Notes: generated by a model not told the origin, from the sequence alone. 64,000 nucleotides of DNA from Gossypium raimondii (GCF_025698545.1 NC_068569.1:9114001-9178000); one strand, 5' to 3'. Shown: positions 39,161 through 52,321, numbered from the stretch's first letter. Numbers and translations are program-made.

Positions 39161-40028
39161 CCTCCGACTAAATCATTTATATTTTTTAAACCAAGCCTAT
39201 ACATGCATGAGATAAATGGAGAGAGTCAAATACACATTCTTAACTCTCTTAGCTGTGAAGAAGACTTCAAATATATATATATATATCTACGGAAAATTAA
39301 TTTTAAATTATTTAAGAACTTTGTTGTTGGGCCAAAGAAGTGATATTACAATCGGGCGCAGTGCTGCGGGGTTTGACGGTATTATTATTTGGGATTTGGC
39401 TCAATGGTGGAACGCAATTGTGGGTTTCCAGTTGGTTGAAGGTATGCATGCTGATAGTCAGCCATCTGGACTTGACCATGGGGAAGACTTTTCTTTCGCT
39501 TGATCTTTCTACTTTGATATATGTCCGAATTTTATTTCTTTATTGAGATTTCCAAATTGTTAAGTATTTTGTTCAACACTTCTATTGTATATATTTGAAA
39601 GCAAAGTAACAACATTATAAACCCTGTTTGAGATTATAGTACAACGCCCGACACTTACTGCACTCATAACATTTGACACATTTTGCTATAAAATGCGTTG
39701 CATGTTTTAAGTTAAACTATGGATAAATCAAGAATTACTACTATGCCTTGGGAGTACATAACAAAATTAAAAGCTTTTTTTTTTCTAATTTTATTGATAG
39801 AAATGTGATAAAACAAGGCTATAACGGGTCATAAAACACCTTACAACCATAACACGGATCCTAAAAGATAAATGATTGAGAGAAAGAACACAGTGAAATC
39901 ATCACAGCAAAAAGAAAACAGAAATCACAAAGAAAGACTCGATATTCATTAAGCTATGAAACAGAAAATTTATGGAAAACTGGACACCTGAACCAGCGCC
40001 GGGTTGGAAGTGGAGGTGAGTGACGATA
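39161..40028. other. Spacer within the tandem gene pair
   Basis: Upstream part of the pseudogene and 3' flank of the intact gene. Contains a short AT microsatellite near 39270. No gene seen. Confidence 0.5.
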
Positions 40029-41499
40029 TCAAGAAACTTGAAGATGGTCATTTTGAGGGTGTGTTATCATGGATATGACACTATTGCCGAATGAAGTAGT
40101 ACTTCTGATCCCATCAATCATCTGATCCTTATTCTCTGGTGATGGCATTATTGGAGGAGGAGGATGCACTGAGTTCTGGTTTGGTGGAACTGCTGATTTA
40201 GGAGGTGAAAATAAATTTGCTGGGAGGGGAGTTGCATGTGGGGTGGTTGGTGATGGCTTTTTTGGGTAAGGATGCACTAAACTCTGTATGGGTGGAGATG
40301 CTGGAATAGGCGGCAACAACATGGCTCTTGGTGCTGGTAGTGTAGGAGGTAAAATTAAATTTGATGAATGTATCATTATCTGATCGCATGGTTTTGCAGT
40401 TTCATCGTTTTGATCACTTTTGCGGATTACTTGTTGCTGCTCAATTGTTTCTAGGAGGGGAGTTGCATGTGGGGTGGTTGATGATGGCATTTTCGGGGAA
40501 GGATGCAATAAGCTCTCTATGGGTGGACATGCTGGAATAGGCGACAACAGCATGGCTCTTGGTGCTGGTAGTGTAGGAGGTAAAATTAAATTTGATGAAG
40601 GTAGCATTAACTTATCGCATGGTTTTGCAGTTTCATCGTTTTGATCATTTTTGCGGTTTACTTGTCGCTGCTCAATTGTTTCTGGGAGGAGAGTTGCATG
40701 TAGGGTGGTTGGTGATGGCATTATTGGGGAAGGGTGCACTAAGCTCTGTATGGGTGGACATTCTGAAATAGGCGGCAACAGCATGGCTCCTGGTGCTGGT
40801 AGTGTAGAAGGTAAAATTAAATTTGATGAAGGTATTATTGACTTATCGCATGGTTCTGCAGTTTCATCGGTTTGATCACTTTTGCGGTTTACTTGTTGCT
40901 GCTCAATTGTTTTTGCTGCTTTCGGATCTGGAGCACCACCTGTAATCCATCCAATAACATCAAACATCATTTCAAAGATTGATGATGATGATGATCTTCT
41001 TATTTCCATAAGTGATCGTGGTGATGATATTGTTGAAGATGGAGGTGGTAGGCTTGAGATCCTTCCACCCATATTCAGAATTATCGACTCATCGTTCAAG
41101 GACATCCCTGTAGCAAGCTCCCCCCCAAAAAAAATAAGTAATAATTATATATGTTAACTATAAACAATATTTATCCATCTACCTATAAAAAGAATTAACT
41201 TAAATTAATTTTACATACCATTAATATTTTAAATAAATCAGTTATAGGACCAATAGCCGTACAATTGAAATTTTTTTATATTAGATAAATTAATAATTAG
41301 ATTTTTTTGAAAATTTATTCAAAATGTGACAACTACGAAATATATAACAAAGCATGAATTTGTATAAACAGTTACAAGGAGAAGATAATAGTAAATTCCT
41401 TATATATATATTACATTTACCGGGCATAAGTCTTGCTTGAGCATCAATAGAAAGCAGAGGGAGAAACAGCAAAAAGAAGAAAGCAGTGAGGCAGTTCAT
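40029..41499 (-). CDS. Secreted proline-rich protein with three 77-residue repeats, function unknown
   Basis: Two exons: 41499-41421 and 41107-40029, 385 residues. The start MNCLTAFFFLLFLPLLSIDA is a clear signal peptide; the upstream in-frame TTG is not used as a start. After SLNDESIILNMGGRISSLPP and a Ser-rich stretch come three direct repeats (about residues 93-169, 170-246, 247-323). Each holds TIEQQQVNRKSDQTDETA, then SSNLILPPTLPAP and a Pro-rich tail (PPIQSLVHPSP, PTTPHATPL). The end is Pro/Ser-rich and then polar. The content suggests an extracellular or wall protein, but I do not recognise the family. A broken copy lies 1 kb downstream. Confidence 0.7.
40215..40915. repeat. 231-bp tandem repeat, three copies, in frame
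   Basis: The landmark GTTTTGCAGTTTCATCG recurs at about 40393, 40624 and (as GTTCTGCAG...) 40855, a spacing of 231 bp, or exactly 77 codons. High identity between units points to recent unequal crossing-over. Confidence 0.9.
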
Positions 41500-43199
41500 T
41501 TTGGAAGCACAGCTCAAATAAATTTAATGTTCCAAAAGTATTAATTATGATACAAAGGAAGTGAGATGCAAAATCAGGTACTTATAGATACACGAAACCA
41601 TATGCATATATTTACGTAGTAGATAATAGGTAAATATCAAGCTAAGAAAAACGGCTTTGAACATATCATAAAGTACTGATGTAAATGGGAGCAGTCAAAT
41701 TAATATATTTAATTAAGTTCAAGTACTTCAACTAACATGCGAGCTTGGTTGGCCAATAGGAGGGCAAAGGGAAAGAGGGAAGAAACGGTGGTGGGTGTGG
41801 AAAAATAAGAGAGGGACGAGTTTAGTCAATTCAGGACCCATTCCTCCATTAATCAACATCTCCAGTTAATATACAAATTAGTAGAAAATTATCCTTCTCA
41901 GCTGAGTTCTCACCTACTCAAAATATTAGGAATTTGTAATTATATTTGTTTCAGTCATACTTGCCATATTTGTCTGTTTGCTTTTATCTTATGCATAGGT
42001 CTAGAATGTAGACCTCAACACAATAGCCACAAATAATGATGGTAATTTTAAATTACAGTGGTCACAAGCGACCAATGTATATACTAAGTTCATTTCGTTT
42101 ACTAATGTGAAAATTATACTCAGACACAGATGACTAAGTCATCCAATCAAAACCTCTGCCTGTCAACTCCTCTCTGTTCCCATACCCAGATCCCAAGAAG
42201 CTGGTCATAATAATTTTTATTACTTCCTCGTGGGGTATATTAGAATTTAATCGCGCTGGAGTTTATATATTTTGTATGATTACATTAGTTGAGCTAAAAC
42301 TTAAACAGAAAAATTTCTCATTTGATAAGCACATGTAATTGTCTTATTAAAATGACCTAAAAGCATCGGTCTATATACTGTATTTTATAAATTCTTATTG
42401 AATTTGAAATGATTAATCAACTAAATGATTAATATAGAAAATGTCTTTGAATCCTATGTGATGGTTTGATGGTTTGATGGTCAAGTATATTCACCACCTT
42501 AGGTGTCCTATGTTTGAGTCGCGCTAGTTACATTTATTGTTCAGATTTTACCTGGTTATTGTAATACACCAAAAATATATAGAGAGAAAATGTTTTCTAA
42601 ATTATTCTTTTTCTTATATTGGTATTTAATTTTTTTTGTGAAATTGACATCTAAATTAAGTTCTTTTTTCATAGGTTGGTATGTTCGTTTGTTAACTACA
42701 ATCAATGATGATATAACTCAATCATCAAGTAACACGTAGCAAAGATGCCACGTAAGCAATATCATATCATTATTTATGTCAAATAATTTCAAAAAATAAA
42801 AAAAATAGATAAATTAAATTAAAATTTTAAAAATTCTATAAAAAATTATAAATAAGTAAACCATATATAATTTTAAAAAAATAGTTATATTAAATTTTTT
42901 TTTTTAATTCCGTCTCCCCCGCTCTCAGCTCCCTCAACTTGCACAGATGAACTGGAACTCAAATTACTAAACTATTCAATTCTCTCAACAATGCAACAAG
43001 GTAGAAATTTCACGGAGGAGCTTTTAAGAGGGTGAACACTGGCTTGCATTCTGAGGGTAAAACCATTAAAGGTATCTGAGATAATATTAATTAGGGTAAT
43101 GTCTCTTGAGGGAAAGATGTTGCTGACTTGGTTTCTATTGGAACTACTTATAATTCTCAAAAGATACTCTGTAGGAATCTAAGAAGTCAATTAGCTTGA
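41500..43199. other. Intergenic region
   Basis: Upstream region of the proline-rich gene, then AT-rich DNA. Near 42470-42560 a stretch with TTGATGGTCAAG and TGTTTGAGTCGCG looks faintly tRNA/SINE-like, not enough for a call. CACGTAGC and GCCACGTAA near 42735 are MITE-like words without a mapped partner. Confidence 0.4.
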
Positions 43200-44335
43200 T
43201 TAGGTGGCCAGCCAATTGTCCACCTTCATCCGGCTAATGAAAGCCACACAAAGTCTCGAACTAGATACTCCGCCAACTCAACAGCACCAACAATGGGACC
43301 ACCATTTTTGCACCGGCCGACAGTGCTTTCTGAAAGACAAGGTTTCGTACACCGTAGATGGAGCTAAAGACAGTTTCAGAAATTGTGCATGAGATTAAAG
43401 GCTAGTTCTCTTTGAAAAATGCTCTTGGAAAGTGCTCTGGAAAAGTGTTTTTGAAAAGTTTAGTTTAAAATTTGAGTGTTTAAAATTGCTGTCAAAAAGT
43501 CCTTTTGAGAAATAAAATGTCTATTTTAGACATGTTATTATCAAGTAACAAATATGCATTTAAATAATATTTAAATTAGTTAATATTATTATATTTTAGT
43601 AAGAATATAAAAAATTATTATAAAGTAAGAATATAAAAAATTATTATAACTTGTTGTTAATATTTTAACATATGAAATATAAATTTTAAATATTTTTAAA
43701 CAATAAATATTAATTATTTATAAAATTTAATTAGAATATATAAAATATATTTTAAATATTTAAATATAACCATTAAATATTTGTAATTAGTATTTTAAAA
43801 AATATTTTTTATTTTTAATTAATGATTTTAACACATTTGTAATTAAGCACTAAGAGAAAAAAGGAAAATACTATGTTATTGGAGGGGTGAAAAAATAATT
43901 AAACACCAAAAGTGCTTTTCAGCTCCTTTTCAGAACTGCTTTTCAAAAGCACTTCTGAAAAGCTAAAAATTTCAGCCAAAAACAACTTGTTTTTCATAGT
44001 TTTTCTTTCAAAAGTGCTTTTGGAGTCAGAAGTGCTTTTTTTAAGCAATTAAGAACTGGCCCTAAGGATAAAGTGTTAGAGACTGCACGTGAAGCTAAAG
44101 ACGGTTTCAGAAATTGTGCATGAGATTGAGGATAAGGTGTTAAGAGACTGCACGTGAAGCTAAAGACAAGGTCATAGAAACAACTCGGCAAACGAATGGG
44201 GATATCGATGGTGCTTGCAGCAAAGAGAAAGAGGAACAATGGTGTGGGAACAGCGAAAGACACAACCGAGACGGCCTGGTGTCATATAGTGAACAATGGT
44301 TTTGGTCAATGCACCAGATGCTTCAAGCTTTTAAT
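43200..44335 (+). pseudogene. Decayed LEA-like sequence with 11-mer-type repeats
   Basis: A near-repeat of about 60 bp occurs at 43363-43396/44066-44100 and 44090-44165. Allowing for one frame change it reads like a late-embryogenesis-abundant helix, with pieces such as EIVHEIKDKVLETAREAKD and EAKDKVIETTRQT. Reading is broken by a frame change before GTTTCAGAAATTGTG and by the MITE insertion at 43399-44062. LTR C is inserted at 44341. LEA proteins protect cells in drying; this copy is unlikely to work. The family call rests on composition and is tentative. Confidence 0.4.
43399..44062. mobile_element. Harbinger/Tourist-like MITE (664 bp)
   Basis: Starts AGGCTAGTTCT and ends AGAACTGGCCC, imperfect inverted ends (9 of 11 match). 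TAA flanks it on both sides (43396-43398 and 44063-44065), the usual 3-bp target of PIF/Harbinger elements. Subterminal parts hold repeated AAAAGTGCTTTT/AAAAGCACTT words in both directions. It has no coding capacity and interrupts the LEA-like sequence. Confidence 0.65.
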
Positions 44336-44340
44336 CTTTT

Positions 44341-44691
44341 TGTAATGACCCAAAATTCACGGGCATCGGAAAAGTATAATATCGGGTCTCTGTCTTAGTA
44401 AATTGAGTTCGAAAATAATTATTAGAAATATTTACGAGACTAGTTGTGTGTTTAATTAGATTTTTATTTAGTGAATATAGCTTAATTTAAAGTAATTAGG
44501 AAAAGGATCAAATTGAATAAAGAATGAAAGCCTAATTATAGATTAAAAGAAAGTAAAAGGGCTAAAATGAAACTAAACCATTTATATGAAATGAGGCGGC
44601 ATATAAGCATTAAAATCTAAGATTTTATTTGAGTTATACATAAATATTATATATATTATTATTATAATTATTAACCATTATTATGGTTTTA

Positions 44692-44742
<51 letters not shown>

Positions 44743-47214
44743 ATAAAGTAAATAGTAGACAAATGAATGGTGATAAAATAATACAAGTGTAATTAAAATA
44801 TGTATATATTTGTAGTTTGTAGATTTAGTTTGCTTATTAATTAAGTATAAGATATTTATTAGTTATTATTAGTTATTATTTATTATTAAATTAAAAGATA
44901 TTTAATAATTAAATAATTAGTATAAGATTTTGGATAATAATAAATTATGATTTTGCCAAGTGTGTGGTAAAAATAAAATACAAGTGTATTACATTTATTT
45001 ATTTACTTGAAAACTAAGTAAAATATAATTATTAATTAAATAATTATATTATGATATTTTATTTGATAAACAAATTAAGCAGTGACAATTGTATGGTATT
45101 GATAGTGTACAAATGTGAATATATGATTAAATATTTAATAGATATTTAGAATAAAATATATTATATTATTATAACATAAAGTAAATAAAATAAAATGAAA
45201 TAAAAGATAGCAAATGAAATAAAAGAAAGAAAGAAACAGAATAGGCAAGGGACGAAACAGAGAAGAAACAGGGAGAAAAAAGAAAGAAAAGGAAAAGAGA
45301 AAGAAATGAAAAATTAGGGTTTAAGATTTTAAAGCTTTAAACGTAAGTCAATCAAGTTCTTTTCTTTTAATTTTGATGTTTTAGAAGTTTTAAAACAAAT
45401 TTTGTTGAAAATAAGTTGAGGTTTTGAAAGTTTATAGGTTTTAAGCACGGTTCATGTTGAACAAATTGTTGAATTAGGGATTTAATTGAATGAATTTGAG
45501 TTAGAATTGATAAAAGGATTAAATTGTAAAAGAAATTATAAGTTTTATATTTTAGGGACTAAATTGAGGGAAACTCGAAATTAGGAAAATATGCTGAAAT
45601 TTTAATAGTTAAATTTAAGTTTGGATGAAATTTGAATAGAAATAGAGTGTGAATTGAATTAAGAAAGTAAGTGAACTTAGTTAGGATTAAATTGAGAATA
45701 AGAAAGAAATTGAATAGAAATTCAATTATTTATCATAATTAGTGCTGAAATTAATAGTATAAATTATTATTATTTTCGTAGCTAGCAAAGAACCAGAAGT
45801 ATCGGCACGGAAGAGTAAAGAGAAGATTATCAAGGAGTAAACTCGAGAAAAATCACGGTTTGTATTACTATAATTTGAATTTATTTATTTTCAATTGTTA
45901 AATTTCAATTAAAGTACTTGGTAAGTGAAATTGAGGTGAGTATTAAAATATTGCATTGAATAAAAGTGAATGAAATGAATTGAATCGAAGTGAAATTATC
46001 TGAATTGTGTATTGATTAAAAAGTGGAAAGTGAAATTGGATTGAATTGTGATTGAATCGAAAGTGAATTTGAAATAGAAAAATGATTTGAATACCCTATT
46101 AACTAGTCGGGCTGAGTCAAATATAGTTGGCATGCCATAGGATTGGAAGAGTTCAGGGATACTTCGACCTCGAGTCGATGAGACACTGGGTGTCACTATA
46201 TTTCTTCGGATAGTTTCGATGAGGTACTGGGTACTAACTTTCTTCGGCTTTGCCGATGAGACACTGGGTGTCAACTATTGCTTCGAACTATCCGATGAGG
46301 CACTGGGTGTCATTCTGGTGTGTTTGGTTGGATCCGTGTACCCGCCAAAGTCCGAGTTTTGTTAATAGGGTAAATGATGAAATGACAAACCGAACGAGTT
46401 GATCAAACGAGCTATTGAAATGAAATGAAAAAGTTGAATTGTGAATTGAAATGTGAAATGAGATTGAGAAATGAACCCAATGTTCATGATATGTCCAAAT
46501 TCAAATTGTGGATGTATGATATCAATTGATGAATTGCTATTGTCGAAATATGGAATTTAAATTTAAATTAGTATATACGATTTATGCATTATATGTTTGT
46601 TATTGTTATAATTTGAATTATGGTAATACCACTGAGTATGAAATACTCAGCGTATGGTTGTTTCCGTGCGCAGGTTGATAGAAATCAAAAGTTTCAGTTC
46701 AGCATCCAGATCAATCCCGACTTCAGCATAACTTTGGTGATGTATATTTTCTTTTGGTAATGTGGCATGTACATAGGATGTGTATAAAGGTTATTATGTT
46801 TTACTATAAATGGTTAAAAATGTTAGTATTATAAGTTTGTGAATTATAATGAAAGAAGTTTATCTATTTTATTTAATTAGTACATTGTTAATTTAAATTG
46901 ATATTATGTTGATTGAGTTTGATTAGAATGTATTTAGAATAGAAAATGAGAATGTGACATGAATTGGTTGATTTGATTATATTTGAAAATGATATGGTTT
47001 TTAATTGCAGGGGGTTTTATGTAAAAATAAGCAGAAGTACTGCCGAAATTTTTTTAAAAAATGAATGAAGTCAATTAGTAAAATATTATATGATTTTATG
47101 ATTTTATTTTAATATGTTTGTTATCTATTTAAGAATTATTGTAAATTATTTGATATGTCCGGTAATGCCTCGTAACCCTGTTTCGGCGACGGTTTAGGGT
47201 TAGGGGGTGTTACA
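44341..47214 (-). mobile_element. Solo LTR C (gypsy-like, about 2.87 kb) with 5-bp target duplication
   Basis: Starts TGTAATGACCC and ends GGGGGTGTTACA; the reverse complement therefore starts TGTAACACCCCC, the same type of end as LTRs A and B, so it lies in the opposite orientation. CTTTT is found directly before (44336-44340) and after (47215-47219). An internal repeat reads CCGATGAGACACTGGGTGTC and variants at 46170-46320, unlike the AGCTC minisatellite of A and B, so it is a different family. No internal retroelement genes are seen. Its last 632 bp are included in the downstream tandem duplication. Confidence 0.85.
44690..44741. repeat. (ATT)n microsatellite
   Basis: About 17 ATT/TTA units without interruption, inside LTR C. 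Confidence 0.9.
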
Positions 47215-49332
47215 CTTTTGTTATCCTTTTTCATGGTTTTGTTCAATTCACTGTATTTCGAGCCTAAAGCCACAAAGGTATTGATTTTCATATAGCTTCT
47301 TTTGCTCAGTTGTAGTAGTTACAATATTTAGCACTTCATCCCACCCGGTTTGCTTCTTTACGCAATTGATGATATGGGTGATGTAGGTTATGTTGGAGAG
47401 AATAGAATGGAAAAGGAAGAAGGAAGAGGAAGAGGAGAGATCATAGCTTTTTCTAGGATTGCCGTGATGTTCGTTAGACCGGAGGAGTCGGAGATGATGT
47501 CGAGCCGATCTGGAGCTAAAGATGAAGAGGTTGTGGTGGCGGTTCTAGAGAGGGAGAAGACGTTCGCCTTTATTTTTTAAAATATTTTTTTGTAATTTTT
47601 AATTTTTTTTATTTTTTAAATTTTGTTGCTGTGACATGCCATGCCATTATTGGTAATAGTCAACTCCGGTCAACTAACAATATCTATTATTGATTTAATT
47701 AATTTTTTATCATTAAAATCTCAATTGAAAATGACATGATAAAAGATTCCCATGAAAATTAAATTTAAAAGCTTAATTAATTTTTCATTTTTGTTTTGGT
47801 TAAAGACTAGTTTCACCTTAAACTTTAATTTTATAAACAATGGTAAACAAGTAGTAAGCGAAGGGAAAAACTATTAGGGGAAAATTATGACATTAATTAT
47901 TAAGATGTTAATTTTAACAATAAATAGAAAATCTAAGTTGCATGGGATGGCTCATTTTAATTTTTAACTTCGTTAGGCATCTTTGACATGTCATTAAATT
48001 TATGTTTAGGATAAGAATGTCATTAGGACATGTAATTTAGATGTATGTTATGTTGAGTTACTTCTGTGTATTTAAAACATTATAATTTTATATTTTAATT
48101 TTTAACATATGCGATTATATTTTAACATGTTCTTACATGAGTCGTGTGCTTATTAATCTTTTGTTACTTCATGTTTAGCATAGCCTATTATATATATTTG
48201 CATTATTTTGTTTAATGATTCAATTTAAAGAAAAATAATTAAGTGTTTGTACTATGTTCTGATTATGTAAAGATAAAATTTTATATATTTGTTTTATGCT
48301 TATATATTTTTGGTGAAAATGTTAATAATTATTTATTTTTAATGTATCAATTTTCATAATCTACAGAATTTTGTTAAATAATTTGATATTTTAAATTTAA
48401 AATTTGAGTTGTTAATGTAAGGAGCGATCATATTCTAACCATAATAATAATTAAAATTTTTCCAACTTTAAAGGAGAAATGGTGAAAATGAAAAAGGTGC
48501 AACTTTTGGGGTAATGGGCGGTGGTGGAAACAACTAGGCATCTTATACTTATTCGATTGCTACTTTTGCTTAACTACCACTAAATTACTGTACCTTCTTA
48601 ACCCATTAACAGAATACTAAAAATCATCTTTATTATATTCTCCATGGAAGTGGGTGATGATGATTAAAGCCGTCGAGTTGGTGTATGAAGCGTAATGAGA
48701 GATGGACAAAATGAGTTATTTGTACTTCCAATAAAAAAATTATTTTTCTTCTAAATTGGTATGCAATGTTGGGTTGTTTAATTCTATTTTTATGAGGTAT
48801 AAATAATTAATTTTATTGTAGAAAACTAATAAAATTTCGTGAAATTTTCATAAAAATCTCCTTTTGGTGGGGAGTAAGTGAAATATACCTAAATACCCTA
48901 GAGTAGTGTCCCTATTATCTAGCGTAGTTATAAAAGGAGATCCCGTTAAAATGTTTTTATATGTAGTAATCTAGATTTTAATACGATATGAAAGGAGGTC
49001 TTTTTTTTTTTTGCGTGAATGATATGAAACTTTTAATTATTTTTATTGCGTTTTTGTTTCATATTTTTATACAACATTTAAATGATCCAAATTCCTATCC
49101 CTAAAAGGGAAGATATTAGGCACTTTCATATATAAATCTGATTGATACTATTCTGGGTTGTCCCTGAGATTAATATACAAAATTATTCATATTTGATCAA
49201 AATTAGCAAAGACAATCACATGAGTTACATGAGAAGGGACCTAATTAAACACTTTATGAGTAGGTAGTAGATAGTGACATTACAGCAAAATGCCTAAAAC
49301 ACACCACATGAGAACTGATCCAAGTGAATTGG
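46583..49332. repeat. Tandem duplication, copy 1 (2,750 bp)
   Basis: Starts TATGCATTATATGTTTG inside LTR C and ends GATCCAAGTGAATTGG. The whole stretch is repeated directly after it. It contains the last 632 bp of LTR C, its CTTTT target copy, and about 2.1 kb of AT-rich flank. A short open frame at 47350-47580 (MGDVGYVGENRMEKEEGRG) is present in both copies but differs in frame after indels, so it is not called a gene. Confidence 0.95.
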
Positions 49333-52078
49333 TATGCATTATATGTTTGTTATTGTTATAATTTGAATTATGGTAATACCACTGAGTATGAAATACTCAA
49401 ATATGTATGGTTGTTTCCGTCGCAGTTGATAGAAATCAAAAGTTTTCAAGATCCGATCAATCCCGACTTGACATAACTTTGGTGATGTATATTTTCTTTT
49501 GGTAATGTGGCATGTACATAGGATGTGTATAAAGGTTATTATGTTTTACTATAAATGGTTAAAATGTTAGTATTATAAGTTTGTGAATTATAATGAAAGA
49601 AGTTTATCTATTTTTATTTAATTAGTACATTGTTAATTTAAATTGATATTATGTTGATTGAGTTTGATTAGAATGTATTTAGAATAGAAAATGAGAATGT
49701 GACATGAATTGGTTGATTTGATTATATTTGAAAATGATATGGTTTTTAATTGCGGGGGTTTTATGTAAAATAAGCGTAAATCTTTAAAATTTTTTAAAAA
49801 TGAATGAAGTCAATTAGTAAAATATTATATGATTTTATGATTTTATTTTAATATGTTTGTTATCTATTTAAGAATTATTGTAAATTATTTGATATGTCCT
49901 AGAATGCCTCGTAACCCTGTTTCGGCGACGGTTTAGGGTTAGGGGGTGTTACACTTTTGTTATCCTTTTTCATGGTTTTGTTCAATTCACTGTATTTCGA
50001 GCCTAAAGCCACAAAGGTATTGATTTTCATATAGCTTCTTTTGCTCAGTTGTAGTAGTTACAATATTTAGCACTTCATCCCAGCCAGTTTTGCTTCTTTC
50101 TGCAATTGATGATATGGGTGATGTAGGTTATGTTGGAGAGAATAGAATGGAAAAGGAAGAAGGAAGAGGAAGAGGGAGAGATCATAGCTTTTTCTAGGAT
50201 TGCCGTGATGTTCGTTAGACTGGGAGGAGTCGGAGATGATGTCAGAGCCAGTACCGGAGCTAAAGACAGAAGAGGTTGTGGTGGCGGTTCTAGAGAGGGA
50301 GAAGACGTTCGCCTTTATTTTTTAAAATATTTTTTTGTAATTTTTAATTTTTTTTATTTTTTAAATTTTGTTGCTGTGACATGCCATGCCATTATTGGTA
50401 ATAGTCAACTCCGGTCAACTAACAATATCTATTATTGATTTAATTAATTTTTTTATCATTAAAATCTCAATTGAAAATGACATGATAAAAGATTCCCATG
50501 AAAATTAAATTTAAAAGCTTAATTAATTTTTCATTTTTGTTTTGGTTAAAGACTAGTTTCACCTTAAACTTTAATTTTATAAACAATGGTAAACAAGTAG
50601 TAAGCGAAGGGAAAAACTATTAGGGAAAATTATGACATTAATTATTAAGATGTTAATTTTAACAATAAATAGAAAATCTAAGTTGCATGGGATGGCTCAT
50701 TTTAATTTTTAACTTCGTTAGGCATCTTTGACATGTCATTAAATTTATGTTTAGGATAAGAATGTCATTAGGACATGTAATTTAGATGTATGTTATGTTG
50801 AGTTACTTCTGTGTATTTAAAACATTATAATTTTATATTTTAATTTTTTAACATATGCGATTATATTTTAACATGTTCTTACATGAGTCGTGTGCTTATT
50901 AATCTTTTGTTACTTCATGTTTAGCATAGCCTATTATATATATTTGCATTATTTTGTTTAATGATTCAATTTAAAGAAAAATAATTAAGTGTTTGTACTA
51001 TGTTCTGATTATGTAAAGATAAAATTTTATATATTTGTTTTATGCTTATATATTTTGGTGAAAATGTTAATAATTATTTATTTTTAATGTATCAATTTTC
51101 ATAATCTACAGAATTTTGTTAAATAATTTGATATTTTAAATTTAAAATTTGAGTTGTTAATGTAAGGAGCGATCATATTCTAACCATAATAATAATTAAA
51201 ATTTTTCCAACTTTAAAGGAGAAATGGTGAAAATGAAAAAGGTGCAACTTTTGGGGTAATGGGCGGTGGTGGAAACAACTAGGCATCTTATACTTATTCG
51301 ATTGCTACTTTTGCTTAACTACCACTAAATTACTGTACCTTCTTAACCCATTAACAGAATACTAAAATCATCTTTATTATATTCTCCATGGAAGTGGGTG
51401 ATGATGATTAAAGCCGTCGAGTTGGTGTATGAAGCGTAATGAGAGATGGACAAAATGAGTTATTTGTACTTCCAATAAAAAATTATTTTCTTCTAAATTG
51501 GTATGCAATGTTGGGTTGTTTAATTCTATTTTTATGAGGTATAAATAATTAATTTTATTGTAGAAAAACTAATAAAATTTCGTGAAATTTTCATAAAAAT
51601 CTCCTTTTGGTGGGGAGTAAGTGAAATATACCTAAATACCCTAGAGTAGTGTCCCTATTATCTAGCGTAGTTATAAAAGGAGATCCCGTTAAAATGTTTT
51701 TATATGTAGTAATCTAGATTTTAATACGATATGAAAGGAGGTCTTTTTTTCTTTTTTGCGTGAATGATATGAAACTTTTAATTATTTTTATTGCGTTTTT
51801 GTTTCATATTTTTATACAACATTTAAATGATCCAAATTCCTATCCCTAAAAGGGAAGATATTAGGCACTTTCATATATAAATCTGATTGATACTATTCTG
51901 GGTTGTCCCTGAGATTAATATACAAAATTATTCATATTTGATCAAAATTAGCAAAGACAATCACATGAGTTACATGAGAAGGGACCTAATTAAACACTTT
52001 ATGAGTAGGTAGTAGATAGTGACATTACAGCAAAATGCCTAAAAACACACCACATGAGAACTGATCCAAGTGAATTGG
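49333..52078. repeat. Tandem duplication, copy 2 (2,746 bp)
   Basis: Same order and ends as copy 1. Most of it is identical apart from homopolymer lengths. Differences cluster at 49400-49480 and 50080-50270 (small indels). It contains a second LTR end (GGGGGTGTTACA up to 49953). The right end lies 243 bp before the ATG of the small secreted protein gene. Confidence 0.95.
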
Positions 52079-52155
52079 TTTTGGAATTTGCTCCTTTTTA
52101 ACGCTACCTTTCACTCTGCCTTTTCTACCATTATCTTCCCTATTACTATTCCCTG

Positions 52156-52163
52156 CATAAATA
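52156..52163 (+). promoter_or_regulatory. TATA-like box of the small secreted protein gene
   Basis: CATAAATA, preceded by a C-rich stretch, about 165 bp before the ATG at 52322. A purine/pyrimidine-rich leader follows (AAGAAGAAGAAGAAG, then TTTTTCTCTTC). Confidence 0.4.
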
Positions 52164-52321
52164 CGACCACTACTCTTCCATGAAGTTTACAACTGTCTAT
52201 CATTAGAAGATCAAAAAGAAGAAGAAGAAGACCCTCTTTTCTTCTCTTCAATTATAAGCGAAAGAAAACATTTTTCTCTTCTTTCGTTTTTTTCAATTCA
52301 TAGAAACTATCACCAAAAGGA

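Noticed and set aside
40215-40915. Regular repeats that could suggest a CRISPR array
   Set aside because: The unit is 231 bp, in frame and protein-coding in a plant gene; there are no short repeats with unique spacers. The same applies to the minisatellites in the LTRs.
42460-42570. tRNA/SINE-like stretch
   Set aside because: The box B-like TGTTTGAGTC is present but box A is unclear and the piece is short.
47350-47580. 76-codon frame starting MLLYAIDDMGDVGYVGENRM, repeated at 50130
   Set aside because: The frame changes between the two duplicate copies and no family motif is seen.
42600-47800. Possible large element with inverted ends at 42600-42900 and 47580-47800
   Set aside because: Only loose similarity between the two ends after reversal; no target duplication found.
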